Below, piece by piece: positions 36,240 to 43,598 of a stretch of 64,000 nucleotides of DNA. The translations under genes were made by a program, and so were the position numbers. The first letter of the stretch is position 1, and every line of letters begins with the position of its first letter. The notes under the pieces were generated by a model. The model searched no databases. It was given only the letters and a program-made list of their open reading frames with translations, and had not been told where the DNA came from. Origin of the DNA: Eisenbergiella porci (GTDB lineage: Bacteria; Bacillota; Clostridia; Lachnospirales; Lachnospiraceae); the NCBI RefSeq assembly GCF_009696275.1, contig NZ_VUMI01000019.1, positions 31,675-95,674 on the forward strand, given 5' to 3'.

Positions 36240-36307
36240 GTCTTAGGGTTATATTTTCCCAATTCATTTCTACATGATATAACAAAAAAGAAAAACATAT
36301 AATTTTC

Positions 36308-36336
36308 TTGACACTGAAAAAATTCAGTAGTATAGT
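36308..36336 (+). promoter_or_regulatory. Promoter of cysK with overlapping dyad
   Basis: A consensus TTGACA, exactly 17-base spacer, TATAGT. The spacer holds the perfect dyad ACTGAA-AAAA-TTCAGT (36313-36328), well placed for a repressor. A second dyad-like motif, CCTACTGAAATACTAGG, lies just after the -10 element (36351-36367). The Rrf2 regulator encoded downstream is a candidate binder. Confidence 0.7.
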
Positions 36337-36379
36337 CAATTCATAATAAACCTACTGAAATACTAGGAATAAAAGCATC

Positions 36380-36407
36380 GTAACAGCTCAGCAGCCCGGA
36401 CTGTTAC
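36380..36407 (+). promoter_or_regulatory. Leader hairpin of cysK mRNA
   Basis: GTAACAG / CTGTTAC, 7-bp perfect stem with a 14-base loop, in the untranslated leader 40-67 bases before the cysK start. It does not match a T-box or SAM-I core. Confidence 0.4.
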
Positions 36408-36446
36408 AATACCTCGGCGGCAGTCAAATAAAAAGGAGAACAGACT

Positions 36447-37385
36447 ATGGCAAATATTAAAAAAAGTGCGGAAGAACTCATTGGAAGAACCCCTCTTATG
36501 GAGCTGGTGAATTACGAAAAGGCAGCAGGCGTTACAGACGCTGTGATTCTGGCGAAGCTGGAGTATTTTAATCCGGCTGGCAGCGTAAAAGACAGGATTG
36601 CCCTGCAGATGATTCTGGATGCTGAAGAGCAGGGGCTGCTGAAGCCGGGAGCCACCATCATTGAACCCACCAGCGGAAATACCGGAATCGGCCTGGCGGC
36701 TATGGCTGCGGCCAAGGGCTACAAGGCAATTCTGACCCTGCCGGAAACCATGAGCATGGAGAGGCGGAAACTGCTGAAGGCCTATGGCGCGCAAATCGTC
36801 CTCACCCCGGGTGCGGAGGGAATGAAGGGAGCCATTGCGAAAGCGGAGGAGCTGCACAGCCAGATTCCCGGTTCCTTTATCCCCGGACAGTTCGAGAATC
36901 CGTCCAATGCCAAAGCGCACAGACTGTCCACCGGCCCTGAGATTTGGGATGACACGGATGGAAATGTAGATATTTTTGTGGCGGGAGTAGGTACCGGGGG
37001 GACACTGACCGGCGTAGGCTCCTATCTGAAGGAAAAAAATCCGGCGGTCAGGGTGGTTGCGGTGGAACCGGCCCAGTCGGCCGTGCTTTCCGGCAAAAAG
37101 CCCGGCCCTCATGCCATCCAGGGAATCGGGGCGGGATTCATTCCCGGCGTGCTGGATCAGGAAATCTACGATGAAATCATACAGGTGGAAAATGAAGATG
37201 CCTATGTTACAGGAAGGACTATTGCGCAGACCCAGGGCCTGCTTACGGGAATTTCCTCCGGAGCCGCCCTGTATGCGGCAACTCTTCTGGCGAAACGCCC
37301 AGAGAATAAAGGAAAAGTAATTGTTGCACTGCTTCCGGATTCCGGCGACAGGTACCTTTCTACCCCGCTTTTTGGCGAGGAATAG
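36447..37385 (+). CDS. cysK: Cysteine synthase A (O-acetylserine sulfhydrylase)
   Basis: A 312-residue PLP enzyme of the cysteine synthase family making cysteine from O-acetylserine and sulfide. [14 protein letters not shown] (near residue 45) holds the PLP lysine, [19 protein letters not shown] the substrate loop, [13 protein letters not shown] the phosphate-binding loop, and [11 protein letters not shown] the C-terminal serine that contacts the PLP nitrogen. AAAAAGGAG lies upstream of the ATG. It is followed by the methionine ABC importer genes and an Rrf2 regulator, which makes a compact sulfur amino-acid module. A strong promoter with operator-like dyads precedes it. Confidence 0.93.
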   Translation: MANIKKSAEELIGRTPLMELVNYEKAAGVTDAVILAKLEYFNPAGSVKDRIALQMILDAEEQGLLKPGATIIEPTSGNTGIGLAAMAAAKGYKAILTLPETMSMERRKLLKAYGAQIVLTPGAEGMKGAIAKAEELHSQIPGSFIPGQFENPSNAKAHRLSTGPEIWDDTDGNVDIFVAGVGTGGTLTGVGSYLKEKNPAVRVVAVEPAQSAVLSGKKPGPHAIQGIGAGFIPGVLDQEIYDEIIQVENEDAYVTGRTIAQTQGLLTGISSGAALYAATLLAKRPENKGKVIVALLPDSGDRYLSTPLFGEE

Positions 37386-37481
37386 ATGAAGTCCCGCAAA
37401 TGTCCGCCAGGGAAGGATTTATGAAAAAGTCTTTTTTCTGAAAATTATGGGACGATATAACCGTTCTAATTCCATCACAAA

Positions 37482-37531
37482 GACTGCCAAAAACCATCCT
37501 GAATCGCCTGCTGGGATACTTTTTGGCAGTC
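37482..37531 (+). terminator. Hairpin after cysK, possible terminator
   Basis: GACTGCCAAAAA / TTTTTGGCAGTC is a perfect 12-bp stem with a 26-base loop, 97 bases after the cysK stop. The T-run is inside the stem rather than after it, so termination is possible but not certain. Confidence 0.45.
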
Positions 37532-37600
37532 CTGGATCACTTTCCTGTGTTCAGCACAGTAAATGTGTCGGCCTGCGTGACAGTTACGTCTCGTTTACTA

Positions 37601-37630
37601 TTTACAGGATTAGAAGAAATGTGGTATGAT
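37601..37630 (+). promoter_or_regulatory. Promoter of the metNIQ operon
   Basis: TTTACA, 18-base spacer, TATGAT with the extended -10 bases TGTGG just upstream. It is 151 bases before the metN start, leaving a long structured leader. Confidence 0.6.
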
Positions 37631-37636
37631 AAAGCT

Positions 37637-37780
37637 TGCGCGGGAATCGGGGAAGCCTGCCGGATTCTGACGGCAGCCTTTGACGGGCGGCAGAATTGCT
37701 GCGTTCCTGCAGTACTGGTTTGAAAACATTTGTCCGCATATGGCGGACAGGCAGAAGCTAAAGCGAAAGGGCTTGAGAAA
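37637..37780 (+). ncRNA. Structured untranslated leader upstream of metN
   Basis: The leader that follows the promoter can form at least three hairpins: CTGCCG / CGGCAG (37657-37662 with 37671-37676), a GCAG/CTGC stem around 37690-37703, and the perfect TGTCCGC-ATATG-GCGGACA (37731-37749) that ends 31 bases before the start codon. It does not contain the SAM-I riboswitch core or a T-box motif that I can recognise. An unassigned cis-regulatory RNA for methionine or SAM is possible. Confidence 0.35.
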
Positions 37781-38794
37781 ATGGAACAGCCTATCATACA
37801 AATTAAAAATGTGACCAAAACCTTCCAGACGAGGGAAAACAGGGTGGAAGCCCTGAAGAACATCAATCTGGAAATCAATAAGGGCGATATCTACGGCATT
37901 ATCGGTATGTCCGGCGCCGGAAAAAGCACGCTGGTACGCTGCCTGAACTTCCTGGAGAAGCCCACGGGGGGAACGGTTCTGATCGAAGGGCAGGATCTGT
38001 CGGCCTGTACCGATAAGGAGCTGCGGAAGGTGCGCAACAGCGTTGCCATGATTTTTCAGCATTTTAACCTGCTGATGCAGAGAACCGTGCTGGACAACGT
38101 ATGTTTTTCCCTGGAAATTCTGGGTATGAAGAAAAAAGAGGCCAGGGAAAAGGCCAGGGATCTTCTGAAAATCGTGGATTTGGAGGCAAAGGCTGACGCA
38201 TATCCGGCCCAGCTTTCCGGCGGACAGAAGCAGAGGGTGGCAATTGCCCGTTCCCTCGCCATGAATCCGAAAATCCTGCTGTGCGACGAGGCTACCAGTG
38301 CCCTGGATCCTACGACAACCCGGTCCATTCTGGCACTGCTTAAGGATATCAACCAGAAATTTGGAATTACCATCGTTATCATTACCCATGAAATGGGCGT
38401 GGTACAGGAAATCTGCAGCCACGTGGCGATTATAGATAACGGAGAGCTGGCGGAAACGGGAACCGTGGAGGAAGTATTTTCCGCCCCTAAGTCCAGGGCC
38501 GCCAGGAAGCTGGTGTTCCAGGGAGAGAGGAAATACAGCCTGATGAAGAGCAAGCGCTGTATCCGTATTGCTTTTACGGAAAATTCCTCCTTTGAGCCGG
38601 TGATCGCCAACATGGTTCTGGAATGTAAAGCCTCCGTCAATATTCTTATGGCCGACACACAGGATGTGGGCGGCATAGCCAGAGGCCAGATGGTGCTGCA
38701 GCTGCCGGAGGACATGCAGATTGCGGAGAAAATGATTCAATACCTGAAGGACAGGAATCTTACCGTAGAGGAGCTGGATGATTATGTGGAATAG
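37781..38794 (+). CDS. metN: Methionine ABC transporter ATP-binding protein
   Basis: A 337-residue ATPase with Walker A GMSGAGKST (near residue 39), signature LSGGQKQRVAIARSLAM, Walker B ILLCDEATSALDP and the switch HEMGVV. Residues 265-337 are the NIL domain that binds methionine and inhibits transport when the cell is replete. This domain, together with the MetI and MetQ partners that follow, separates it from other amino-acid ATPases. ATG 37781 begins MEQPIIQIKNVTKTF; the frame is open upstream into the leader hairpin but without a better site. It overlaps metI. Confidence 0.93.
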   Translation: MEQPIIQIKNVTKTFQTRENRVEALKNINLEINKGDIYGIIGMSGAGKSTLVRCLNFLEKPTGGTVLIEGQDLSACTDKELRKVRNSVAMIFQHFNLLMQRTVLDNVCFSLEILGMKKKEAREKARDLLKIVDLEAKADAYPAQLSGGQKQRVAIARSLAMNPKILLCDEATSALDPTTTRSILALLKDINQKFGITIVIITHEMGVVQEICSHVAIIDNGELAETGTVEEVFSAPKSRAARKLVFQGERKYSLMKSKRCIRIAFTENSSFEPVIANMVLECKASVNILMADTQDVGGIARGQMVLQLPEDMQIAEKMIQYLKDRNLTVEELDDYVE

Positions 38795-39449
38795 TGCAAC
38801 GGTTATGATGATCGTGGAAGGTACCTTTGCTACCTTATATATGACGCTGGTATCCACGCTGATGGCCTATGTAATCGGCCTTCCCGCAGGCGTGGCCCTG
38901 GTGGTGACCGGAAGGGAGGGACTCAGGCCCAACAAGCCGGTGAGCAGGATCCTGGATGTGCTTGTCAATGTAATGCGAAGCATCCCATTCCTTATTCTGT
39001 TGATTCTTGTCATCCCTCTGACAAGGGCGATTGTTGGCAAAAGCTACGGCCCCAGCGCCACAATTGTGCCGCTGACCTTGGCGGCAGCCCCCTTTATTGC
39101 AAGACTTGTGGAATCCTCCCTCCTGGAGGTGGATAAGGGAGTCATTGAAGCTGCCCAGAGTATGGGGGCCGGGATTACGATGATTGTCATTAAGGTAATG
39201 CTTCTGGAGGCCCGTTCTTCCTTGCTCAGCGGACTTGCCATTGCCCTGGGAACCATCCTGGGATATTCCGCCATGGCCGGAGCTGTGGGCGGCGGCGGAC
39301 TGGGAGACATTGCCATCCGCTATGGCTACAATCGATATCAGCTGGATATCATGATCGTGACGGTCATTCTCCTGGTGGCGCTGGTACAGATCATGCAGGC
39401 TGTCTGCATGAAGCTTTCCCGCAAGCTGGACAAGAGGATTACCGGATAG
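38778..39449 (+). CDS. metI: Methionine ABC transporter permease
   Basis: An inner-membrane permease of about 223 residues with five predicted helices: VEGTFATLYMTLVSTLMAYV at the start, RSIPFLILLILVIPLTRAIVG, and the coupling loop VIEAAQSMGAGITMIVIKVML. It pairs with MetN and MetQ for D/L-methionine uptake. Two in-frame ATGs, 38778 and 38784, both follow the GAGGAG at 38768 and both lie inside the end of metN; either may be used. Confidence 0.9.
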   Translation: MIMWNSATVMMIVEGTFATLYMTLVSTLMAYVIGLPAGVALVVTGREGLRPNKPVSRILDVLVNVMRSIPFLILLILVIPLTRAIVGKSYGPSATIVPLTLAAAPFIARLVESSLLEVDKGVIEAAQSMGAGITMIVIKVMLLEARSSLLSGLAIALGTILGYSAMAGAVGGGGLGDIAIRYGYNRYQLDIMIVTVILLVALVQIMQAVCMKLSRKLDKRITG

Positions 39450-39462
39450 CGGCGCAGCCGCT
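39448..39462 (+). promoter_or_regulatory. Small hairpin between metI and metQ
   Basis: AGCGGC-GCA-GCCGCT, a 6-bp perfect stem overlapping the metI stop, with only two T residues after it. A second stem, CTGCAGG/CCCTGCAG, follows near 39482. They may set the relative amount of metQ mRNA by processing or partial termination. Confidence 0.35.
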
Positions 39463-39552
39463 TTACACCGAAGCCATGTACCTGCAGGCAGGCCCTGCAG
39501 AGGCTTAACATAGAAATACATGTTTATGTATGGATGAATGGAGGAGAAAATT

Positions 39553-40494
39553 ATGAAAAAGAAAGTTTTATCTTTTGCCCTGGCCGCTGTTTTATCAGCA
39601 GGCCTTCTCACCGCATGCGGTTCCGATGCGTCAACTACTGCTGCGCAGACCGATGCTGCAGCTCCTGAAAGCACGGCGGCAGCTGTGACCGAAGAGGCAG
39701 GCAGCGAAAGCACTGTCGCCCAGGAAGCTGAAAGCACAGCAGAAACTGCTGTGGAATCCAAAGGAAAGGTTACCGTTGCGGCAACCAGCGTTCCCCACGC
39801 GGAAATCCTGGAAGCAGCAAAACCCTTAATGGCAGCCAAAGGCTGGGAGCTTGTAGTAACCGAATTTACGGATTACGTACAGCCCAATGAAGTAGTGGAA
39901 GCAGGCGATATGGATGCCAACTACTTCCAGCACATTACCTACATGGAAAGCTACAACGAAGAAAAAGGCACACATCTGGTAAATGCCGGAGATATCCACT
40001 ACGAACCCCTGGGAGTATATCCCGGAAAGCAGAGCGACCTTGCAGCCATCACTGATGGCGCTGAAATTGCAGTTCCCAACGATACGACCAACGAAGCCAG
40101 AGCGCTTCTCCTGCTTCAGGAACAGGGCCTGATCACCCTCAATGACGGAGCAGGCATCACTGCAACCGTAAACGACATCAAGGAAAACCCCCATAAAATC
40201 AAATTCGTAGAGCTGGCGGCAGAGCAGATTCCCAGAAGCCTTCCTGACTTTGACTTTGCCGTAATCAACGGAAACTACGCCCTGGAAGCAGGCCTGAACG
40301 CAGCCGACGACGCCCTGGCCGTAGAAACCTCCGATTCCGATGCAGTTAAAAAATATGTCAACGTCATCGCCGTAAAAGAAGGCAACGAAAACAACGAAGG
40401 AATCAAAGCACTCGTAGAAGTCCTGAAATCCGATGAAATGAAAAAATTCATCAACGACACCTACCAGGGTTCCGTTGTACCTTACGAAGGATAA
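39553..40494 (+). CDS. metQ: Methionine-binding lipoprotein
   Basis: A 313-residue MetQ/NlpA-family lipoprotein. Signal peptide with lipobox LTAC (Cys22), then a Ala/Thr/Glu-rich tether to about residue 70, then the binding fold KVTVAATSVPHAEILEAAKP, FTDYVQPNEVVEAGDMDANY, IAVPNDTTNEARALLLL and FAVINGNYALEAGL, all typical of MetQ. It delivers methionine to MetNI. GGAGGAG lies upstream of the ATG. The gene ends before a strong terminator, which closes the operon. Confidence 0.93.
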   Translation: MKKKVLSFALAAVLSAGLLTACGSDASTTAAQTDAAAPESTAAAVTEEAGSESTVAQEAESTAETAVESKGKVTVAATSVPHAEILEAAKPLMAAKGWELVVTEFTDYVQPNEVVEAGDMDANYFQHITYMESYNEEKGTHLVNAGDIHYEPLGVYPGKQSDLAAITDGAEIAVPNDTTNEARALLLLQEQGLITLNDGAGITATVNDIKENPHKIKFVELAAEQIPRSLPDFDFAVINGNYALEAGLNAADDALAVETSDSDAVKKYVNVIAVKEGNENNEGIKALVEVLKSDEMKKFINDTYQGSVVPYEG

Positions 40495-40579
40495 TCTCTT
40501 CGATAACTTTTTAGAATTTCTGGAATTAAAAGACAAACATTTATCTTTCCAGGATTCAAATTAAAACTAATATATTTAC

Positions 40580-40631
40580 AAAAAATCTGCGCCCTCCGTT
40601 TCCCGCAAAGAAACCAGGCCGCAGATTTTTT
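40580..40631 (+). terminator. Terminator of the metNIQ operon
   Basis: AAAAAATCTGCG / CGCAGATTTTTT forms a perfect 12-bp stem closing a loop that has an inner GTTTC/GAAAC stem. The A-run/T-run ends make it work in both directions. Confidence 0.8.
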
Positions 40632-40687
40632 ATTAAATGCAATTACCACCACAAAAATAAAGCCTTATCCCCCACTACATATCGGTC

Positions 40688-40716
40688 TTGACTTATACTA
40701 TTCATACTGGTATGGT
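40688..40716 (+). promoter_or_regulatory. Promoter of the Rrf2 regulator with operator-like dyad
   Basis: TTGACT, 17-base spacer, TATGGT. The dyad CATAC-TG-GTATG (40703-40714) covers the spacer end and the -10 element, and is flanked by CTAT and ATAG. This suggests autorepression by the Rrf2 protein. Confidence 0.65.
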
Positions 40717-40762
40717 ATAGATACAGACAACCATGGAAAAAACAAATTTAAAGAGGTAGAAA

Positions 40763-41218
40763 ATGAGTGCTATGAGAATTTCGACCAAAGGAAGATATGC
40801 AGTGCGTGTTATGCTTGATTTGGCAGTTGACAACACCGGAGAATATATCAAAGTAAAGCAGATAGCGGATCGCCAGGGAATTTCAGAAAAATATCTGGAG
40901 CAGATCATAGCGATTCTGAATAAGGCCGGCTTTGTAAAGAGCACAAGGGGCGCCCAGGGAGGCTATCGCCTGGCAAGGGATCCGGCCGAATATACAGTGG
41001 GACAAATCCTCCGTCTGACGGAAGGCTCTCTGAATCCGGTGCCATGCCTGGACAGCTGCGGAGGGAAAGCAGACTGCCTGCGCTATGATACCTGTGAAAC
41101 CGTGGATGTGTGGAAACAGCTGGCGGATGCCATTAATGGTGTGGTGGACAGCATTACTATTGCAGATCTGGCTGAAAAGCACGCGAAACGTATGGAAAGT
41201 ATGAATTATATGATTTAA
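40763..41218 (+). CDS. Rrf2-family regulator with IscR-like cysteine cluster
   Basis: A 151-residue Rrf2 winged-helix protein (MRISTKGRYAVRVMLDLA, recognition region SEKYLEQIIAILNKAGFV, wing STRGAQGGYRLARDP). Cysteines occur at 95, 99, 105 and 111; the last three have the spacing C-x5-C-x5-C that in IscR ligates a [2Fe-2S] cluster. The cysteine-metabolism repressor CymR of Bacillus lacks these. It follows the sulfur amino-acid genes, so it may sense Fe-S status or sulfur supply. It is a separate transcription unit, with its own promoter and a terminator right after the stop. Confidence 0.85.
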   Translation: MSAMRISTKGRYAVRVMLDLAVDNTGEYIKVKQIADRQGISEKYLEQIIAILNKAGFVKSTRGAQGGYRLARDPAEYTVGQILRLTEGSLNPVPCLDSCGGKADCLRYDTCETVDVWKQLADAINGVVDSITIADLAEKHAKRMESMNYMI

Positions 41219-41243
41219 AGCAGCCGCAGGGCTGCTTTTTATT
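41219..41243 (+). terminator. Terminator of the Rrf2 gene
   Basis: AGCAGCC / GGCTGCT with loop GCAG followed by a run of T residues (TTTTTATTT), directly at the stop codon. Confidence 0.88.
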
Positions 41244-41278
41244 TGCGGTAAGATGCTGGTCCGGGCAAAGCTGCCATC

Positions 41279-41773
41279 CTACAGGATGCGGCCGGCGATT
41301 CCGGAGGGCTGGTGCCCGGCCGCATCCAGAAGCCTGCGAACCTCCATCAGCATGGCGCCAGCCTGCAGATATTCATCCGGGGCAGGGGGCCTTTGTTCTT
41401 CGGCGTAATTGTTTGGTTTCCCGCATTCCCTGAAAATATGGTATTTCCCCGGAGGGCAGGTAAGGAAACCGGCGCTCAGGCGGGGAGGCACAGGCTTTCC
41501 GTGGAAGAGGACAGGAAGGCAGGAGGCCTGCCGTACCAGCTCCAGCAGCCTGTTTTGCAGCTCCTCATGGGATATGCAGCCGCAGGCGAGAAAGAAGATT
41601 GACTCATCATAGCGGGCCAGGAAGCTTCCGTCCCCTGTGTCGGACAGTATTTCCCTGGCGGCATCGGCCACAGCGCGCAGTACGCCCTTACAGGCCAGTT
41701 CGCCCAGGTCCCGATCCTCAAGCAAAATATAGCGGCAGATGCCGCCGGCGTATTGGGCGGAAAGAGTTGACAT
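41279..41773 (-). CDS. Hypothetical protein with degenerate GGDEF-like pattern
   Basis: I do not recognise this gene firmly. The frame encodes 164 residues from the ATG at 41773, or 201 from a TTG at 41884 that would overlap the divergent GGDEF/EAL gene; the start is not settled. The segment GSFLARYDESIFFL, preceded by a helix ending in REIL and followed by a helix and RLSAGFLTCPPG, has the spacing of a diguanylate cyclase domain (RxGGDEF, then vSiGi). The GGDEF signature itself is lost, so any c-di-GMP role would be as a non-catalytic sensor. Placement head-to-head with a c-di-GMP phosphodiesterase supports the idea without proving it. Confidence 0.45.
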   Translation of the reverse strand: MSTLSAQYAGGICRYILLEDRDLGELACKGVLRAVADAAREILSDTGDGSFLARYDESIFFLACGCISHEELQNRLLELVRQASCLPVLFHGKPVPPRLSAGFLTCPPGKYHIFRECGKPNNYAEEQRPPAPDEYLQAGAMLMEVRRLLDAAGHQPSGIAGRIL

Positions 41774-41849
41774 ACCTTCCAGGTATTTGTAATATGAAAG
41801 TAATGCCAGCCGGAGCAAGGTTCGATTGGAGAAAGCATAGGGCGATAAA

Positions 41850-43598
41850 ATGGATAAAAAGGTGCTGCTGTCCACGACGGACAATAAGCAGATTATGGAA
41901 GTATTTCAGGCGCTGAACCAGACAAGCGATGATTATTTTTTCATATTGGATATAAAAGAAGACAGCTGTTTTTTCTGCGACAGGGTGCGGGAGAGATTTC
42001 ATATATCCTCCGATTTCATATGTCCGGCGGGAGAAGGGCTGCGGGAGCTGGTAGCAGAGGAGGATTTTCCCCTGCTTATAGAGGATTTAAGGCGCATCCG
42101 CACCGGAGAAAAAAAATACCATGACATGGAATATCGCTGGTACAGTAAAGATAAGGAAATCATATGGATCCACTGCCGGGGAACGGTGATTTATGACGGG
42201 GAAGGCAGTATCCGTCTTCTTGTGGGAAGCATTTCCGAGGTAAACGGGGAGGAAAAGCGTGACCGTCTGACCGGGCTGCATGGGGAAGGCCGGTTTGCCC
42301 TTGACCTGGGACGATTGCTTCAGAAGAAACATGGAGCCGGATTTCTTCTGCTTATTGGCGTGGATGATTTTAAAGAGATCAATGAAAAATACGGGATAGA
42401 ATCGGGAAATACGCTGCTTAGGGAGCTTACGGACATTATCAGGGAATGTATGCTGCCGGGAATGCAGCTTTATCGGCTGGTTGCGGATGAATTCGTTCTG
42501 TTCGGGCAGGATGATATGTGCTCCGCGCAGGTAGTGGAGTTATTTGAAAAGATCAGGCGTAATATTTTCAGACATATAGAAGAGGAGGATTACCGTAATT
42601 TCTATACGGTATCCGGCGGTTTGCTCCAGCTGCCTTATCCTTCTGCCGATTACAGCGAGCTGGTAAAATATCTGGAATTTGCCCTGAATGAAGCAAAGCG
42701 CCGGGGAAAAAACGCGCTTGTGGCATTCAGCAGGGAGGATTATGACGCCTATGTGGGCAGGCTGGAAATCAAGGAAGAGCTGCGTAAGGCCATATTTAAT
42801 GATTATGAAGGGTTTTCCCTGCATTATCAGCCGATAGTGGATGCAAAGAACTATGAAATCAGGGGAGCGGAAGCGTTGCTTCGGTGGGACAGCAGCAGAT
42901 ACGGGAAAATGCCGCCGGGGGATTTTATCCCGGTGATGGAGGAAAGCTGGCTTATCATTCCCATGGGCTCCTACGTGATAAAGGAGGCGGTGCTCTGCTG
43001 CTGCAGATTGAAGAAGGTTATCCCATTGTTTCATATGAATATCAACCTTTCCTACGTACAGCTGAAAAAGAGCGATGTGCTTCAGGAGCTGCGTAACCAC
43101 CTGGGAGTGGCGGAGGTGTGCCTTGAAAATATCATGCTGGAAATTACGGAAAGCGGATATATTGAAACTGATCCTGCCTTCCGGAAGGCCATGGAGGAAA
43201 TCTGCGGGCAGAAGCTGAGGCTGGCCATCGATGATTTCGGAACAGGCTATTCCAATCTGCGATATTTGAAGGATCTGCGTGCCGATATGATAAAAATTGA
43301 CCGCTCCTTTGCGGTACGGGCATTGGAAAGCGATTATGACTATACGCTGTTGGGACATATTATTGAAATGGCCCACAGCATTGGCCTGCGGGTGTGTCTG
43401 GAGGGTGTGGAAACGGAAGAGGAGCTGGTGCGTTTACAGCGGCTATCCCCGGATTACATTCAGGGATTTTTATTCGGCAGGCCTGTGCCTGAGAGGAAAT
43501 TTGTTGAAAAATATCTGGGAGGCGGCGCCTATAAGACCTGGCAGGAACAGGCCGGGCCGGGAGAGGGCGGCAAAAGGACCAGGGGAGAGACGGAATGA
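41850..43598 (+). CDS. PAS-like/degenerate GGDEF/EAL protein (c-di-GMP phosphodiesterase)
   Basis: A 582-residue cytoplasmic protein. Residues 15-130 look like a PAS sensor (DDYFFILDIKEDSCFFCDRV to WIHCRGTVIYDGEG). Residues 135-300 are a GGDEF domain in which the signature is RLVADEF, so cyclase activity is unlikely. Residues 320-565 are an EAL domain with GAEALLRW, the metal-binding NINLSYVQL, LEITESGY, LAIDDFGTGYSNLRY, KIDRSF and EGVETEEEL all present, so it should degrade c-di-GMP. The final segment is FLFGRPVPE. The stop overlaps the start of the large membrane protein gene, so the two are coupled and may work together. Confidence 0.87.
   Translation: MDKKVLLSTTDNKQIMEVFQALNQTSDDYFFILDIKEDSCFFCDRVRERFHISSDFICPAGEGLRELVAEEDFPLLIEDLRRIRTGEKKYHDMEYRWYSKDKEIIWIHCRGTVIYDGEGSIRLLVGSISEVNGEEKRDRLTGLHGEGRFALDLGRLLQKKHGAGFLLLIGVDDFKEINEKYGIESGNTLLRELTDIIRECMLPGMQLYRLVADEFVLFGQDDMCSAQVVELFEKIRRNIFRHIEEEDYRNFYTVSGGLLQLPYPSADYSELVKYLEFALNEAKRRGKNALVAFSREDYDAYVGRLEIKEELRKAIFNDYEGFSLHYQPIVDAKNYEIRGAEALLRWDSSRYGKMPPGDFIPVMEESWLIIPMGSYVIKEAVLCCCRLKKVIPLFHMNINLSYVQLKKSDVLQELRNHLGVAEVCLENIMLEITESGYIETDPAFRKAMEEICGQKLRLAIDDFGTGYSNLRYLKDLRADMIKIDRSFAVRALESDYDYTLLGHIIEMAHSIGLRVCLEGVETEEELVRLQRLSPDYIQGFLFGRPVPERKFVEKYLGGGAYKTWQEQAGPGEGGKRTRGETE

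Noticed and set aside
36240..36446. SAM-I riboswitch or T-box before cysK
   Set aside because: Only one simple hairpin is present and none of the conserved cores can be found.
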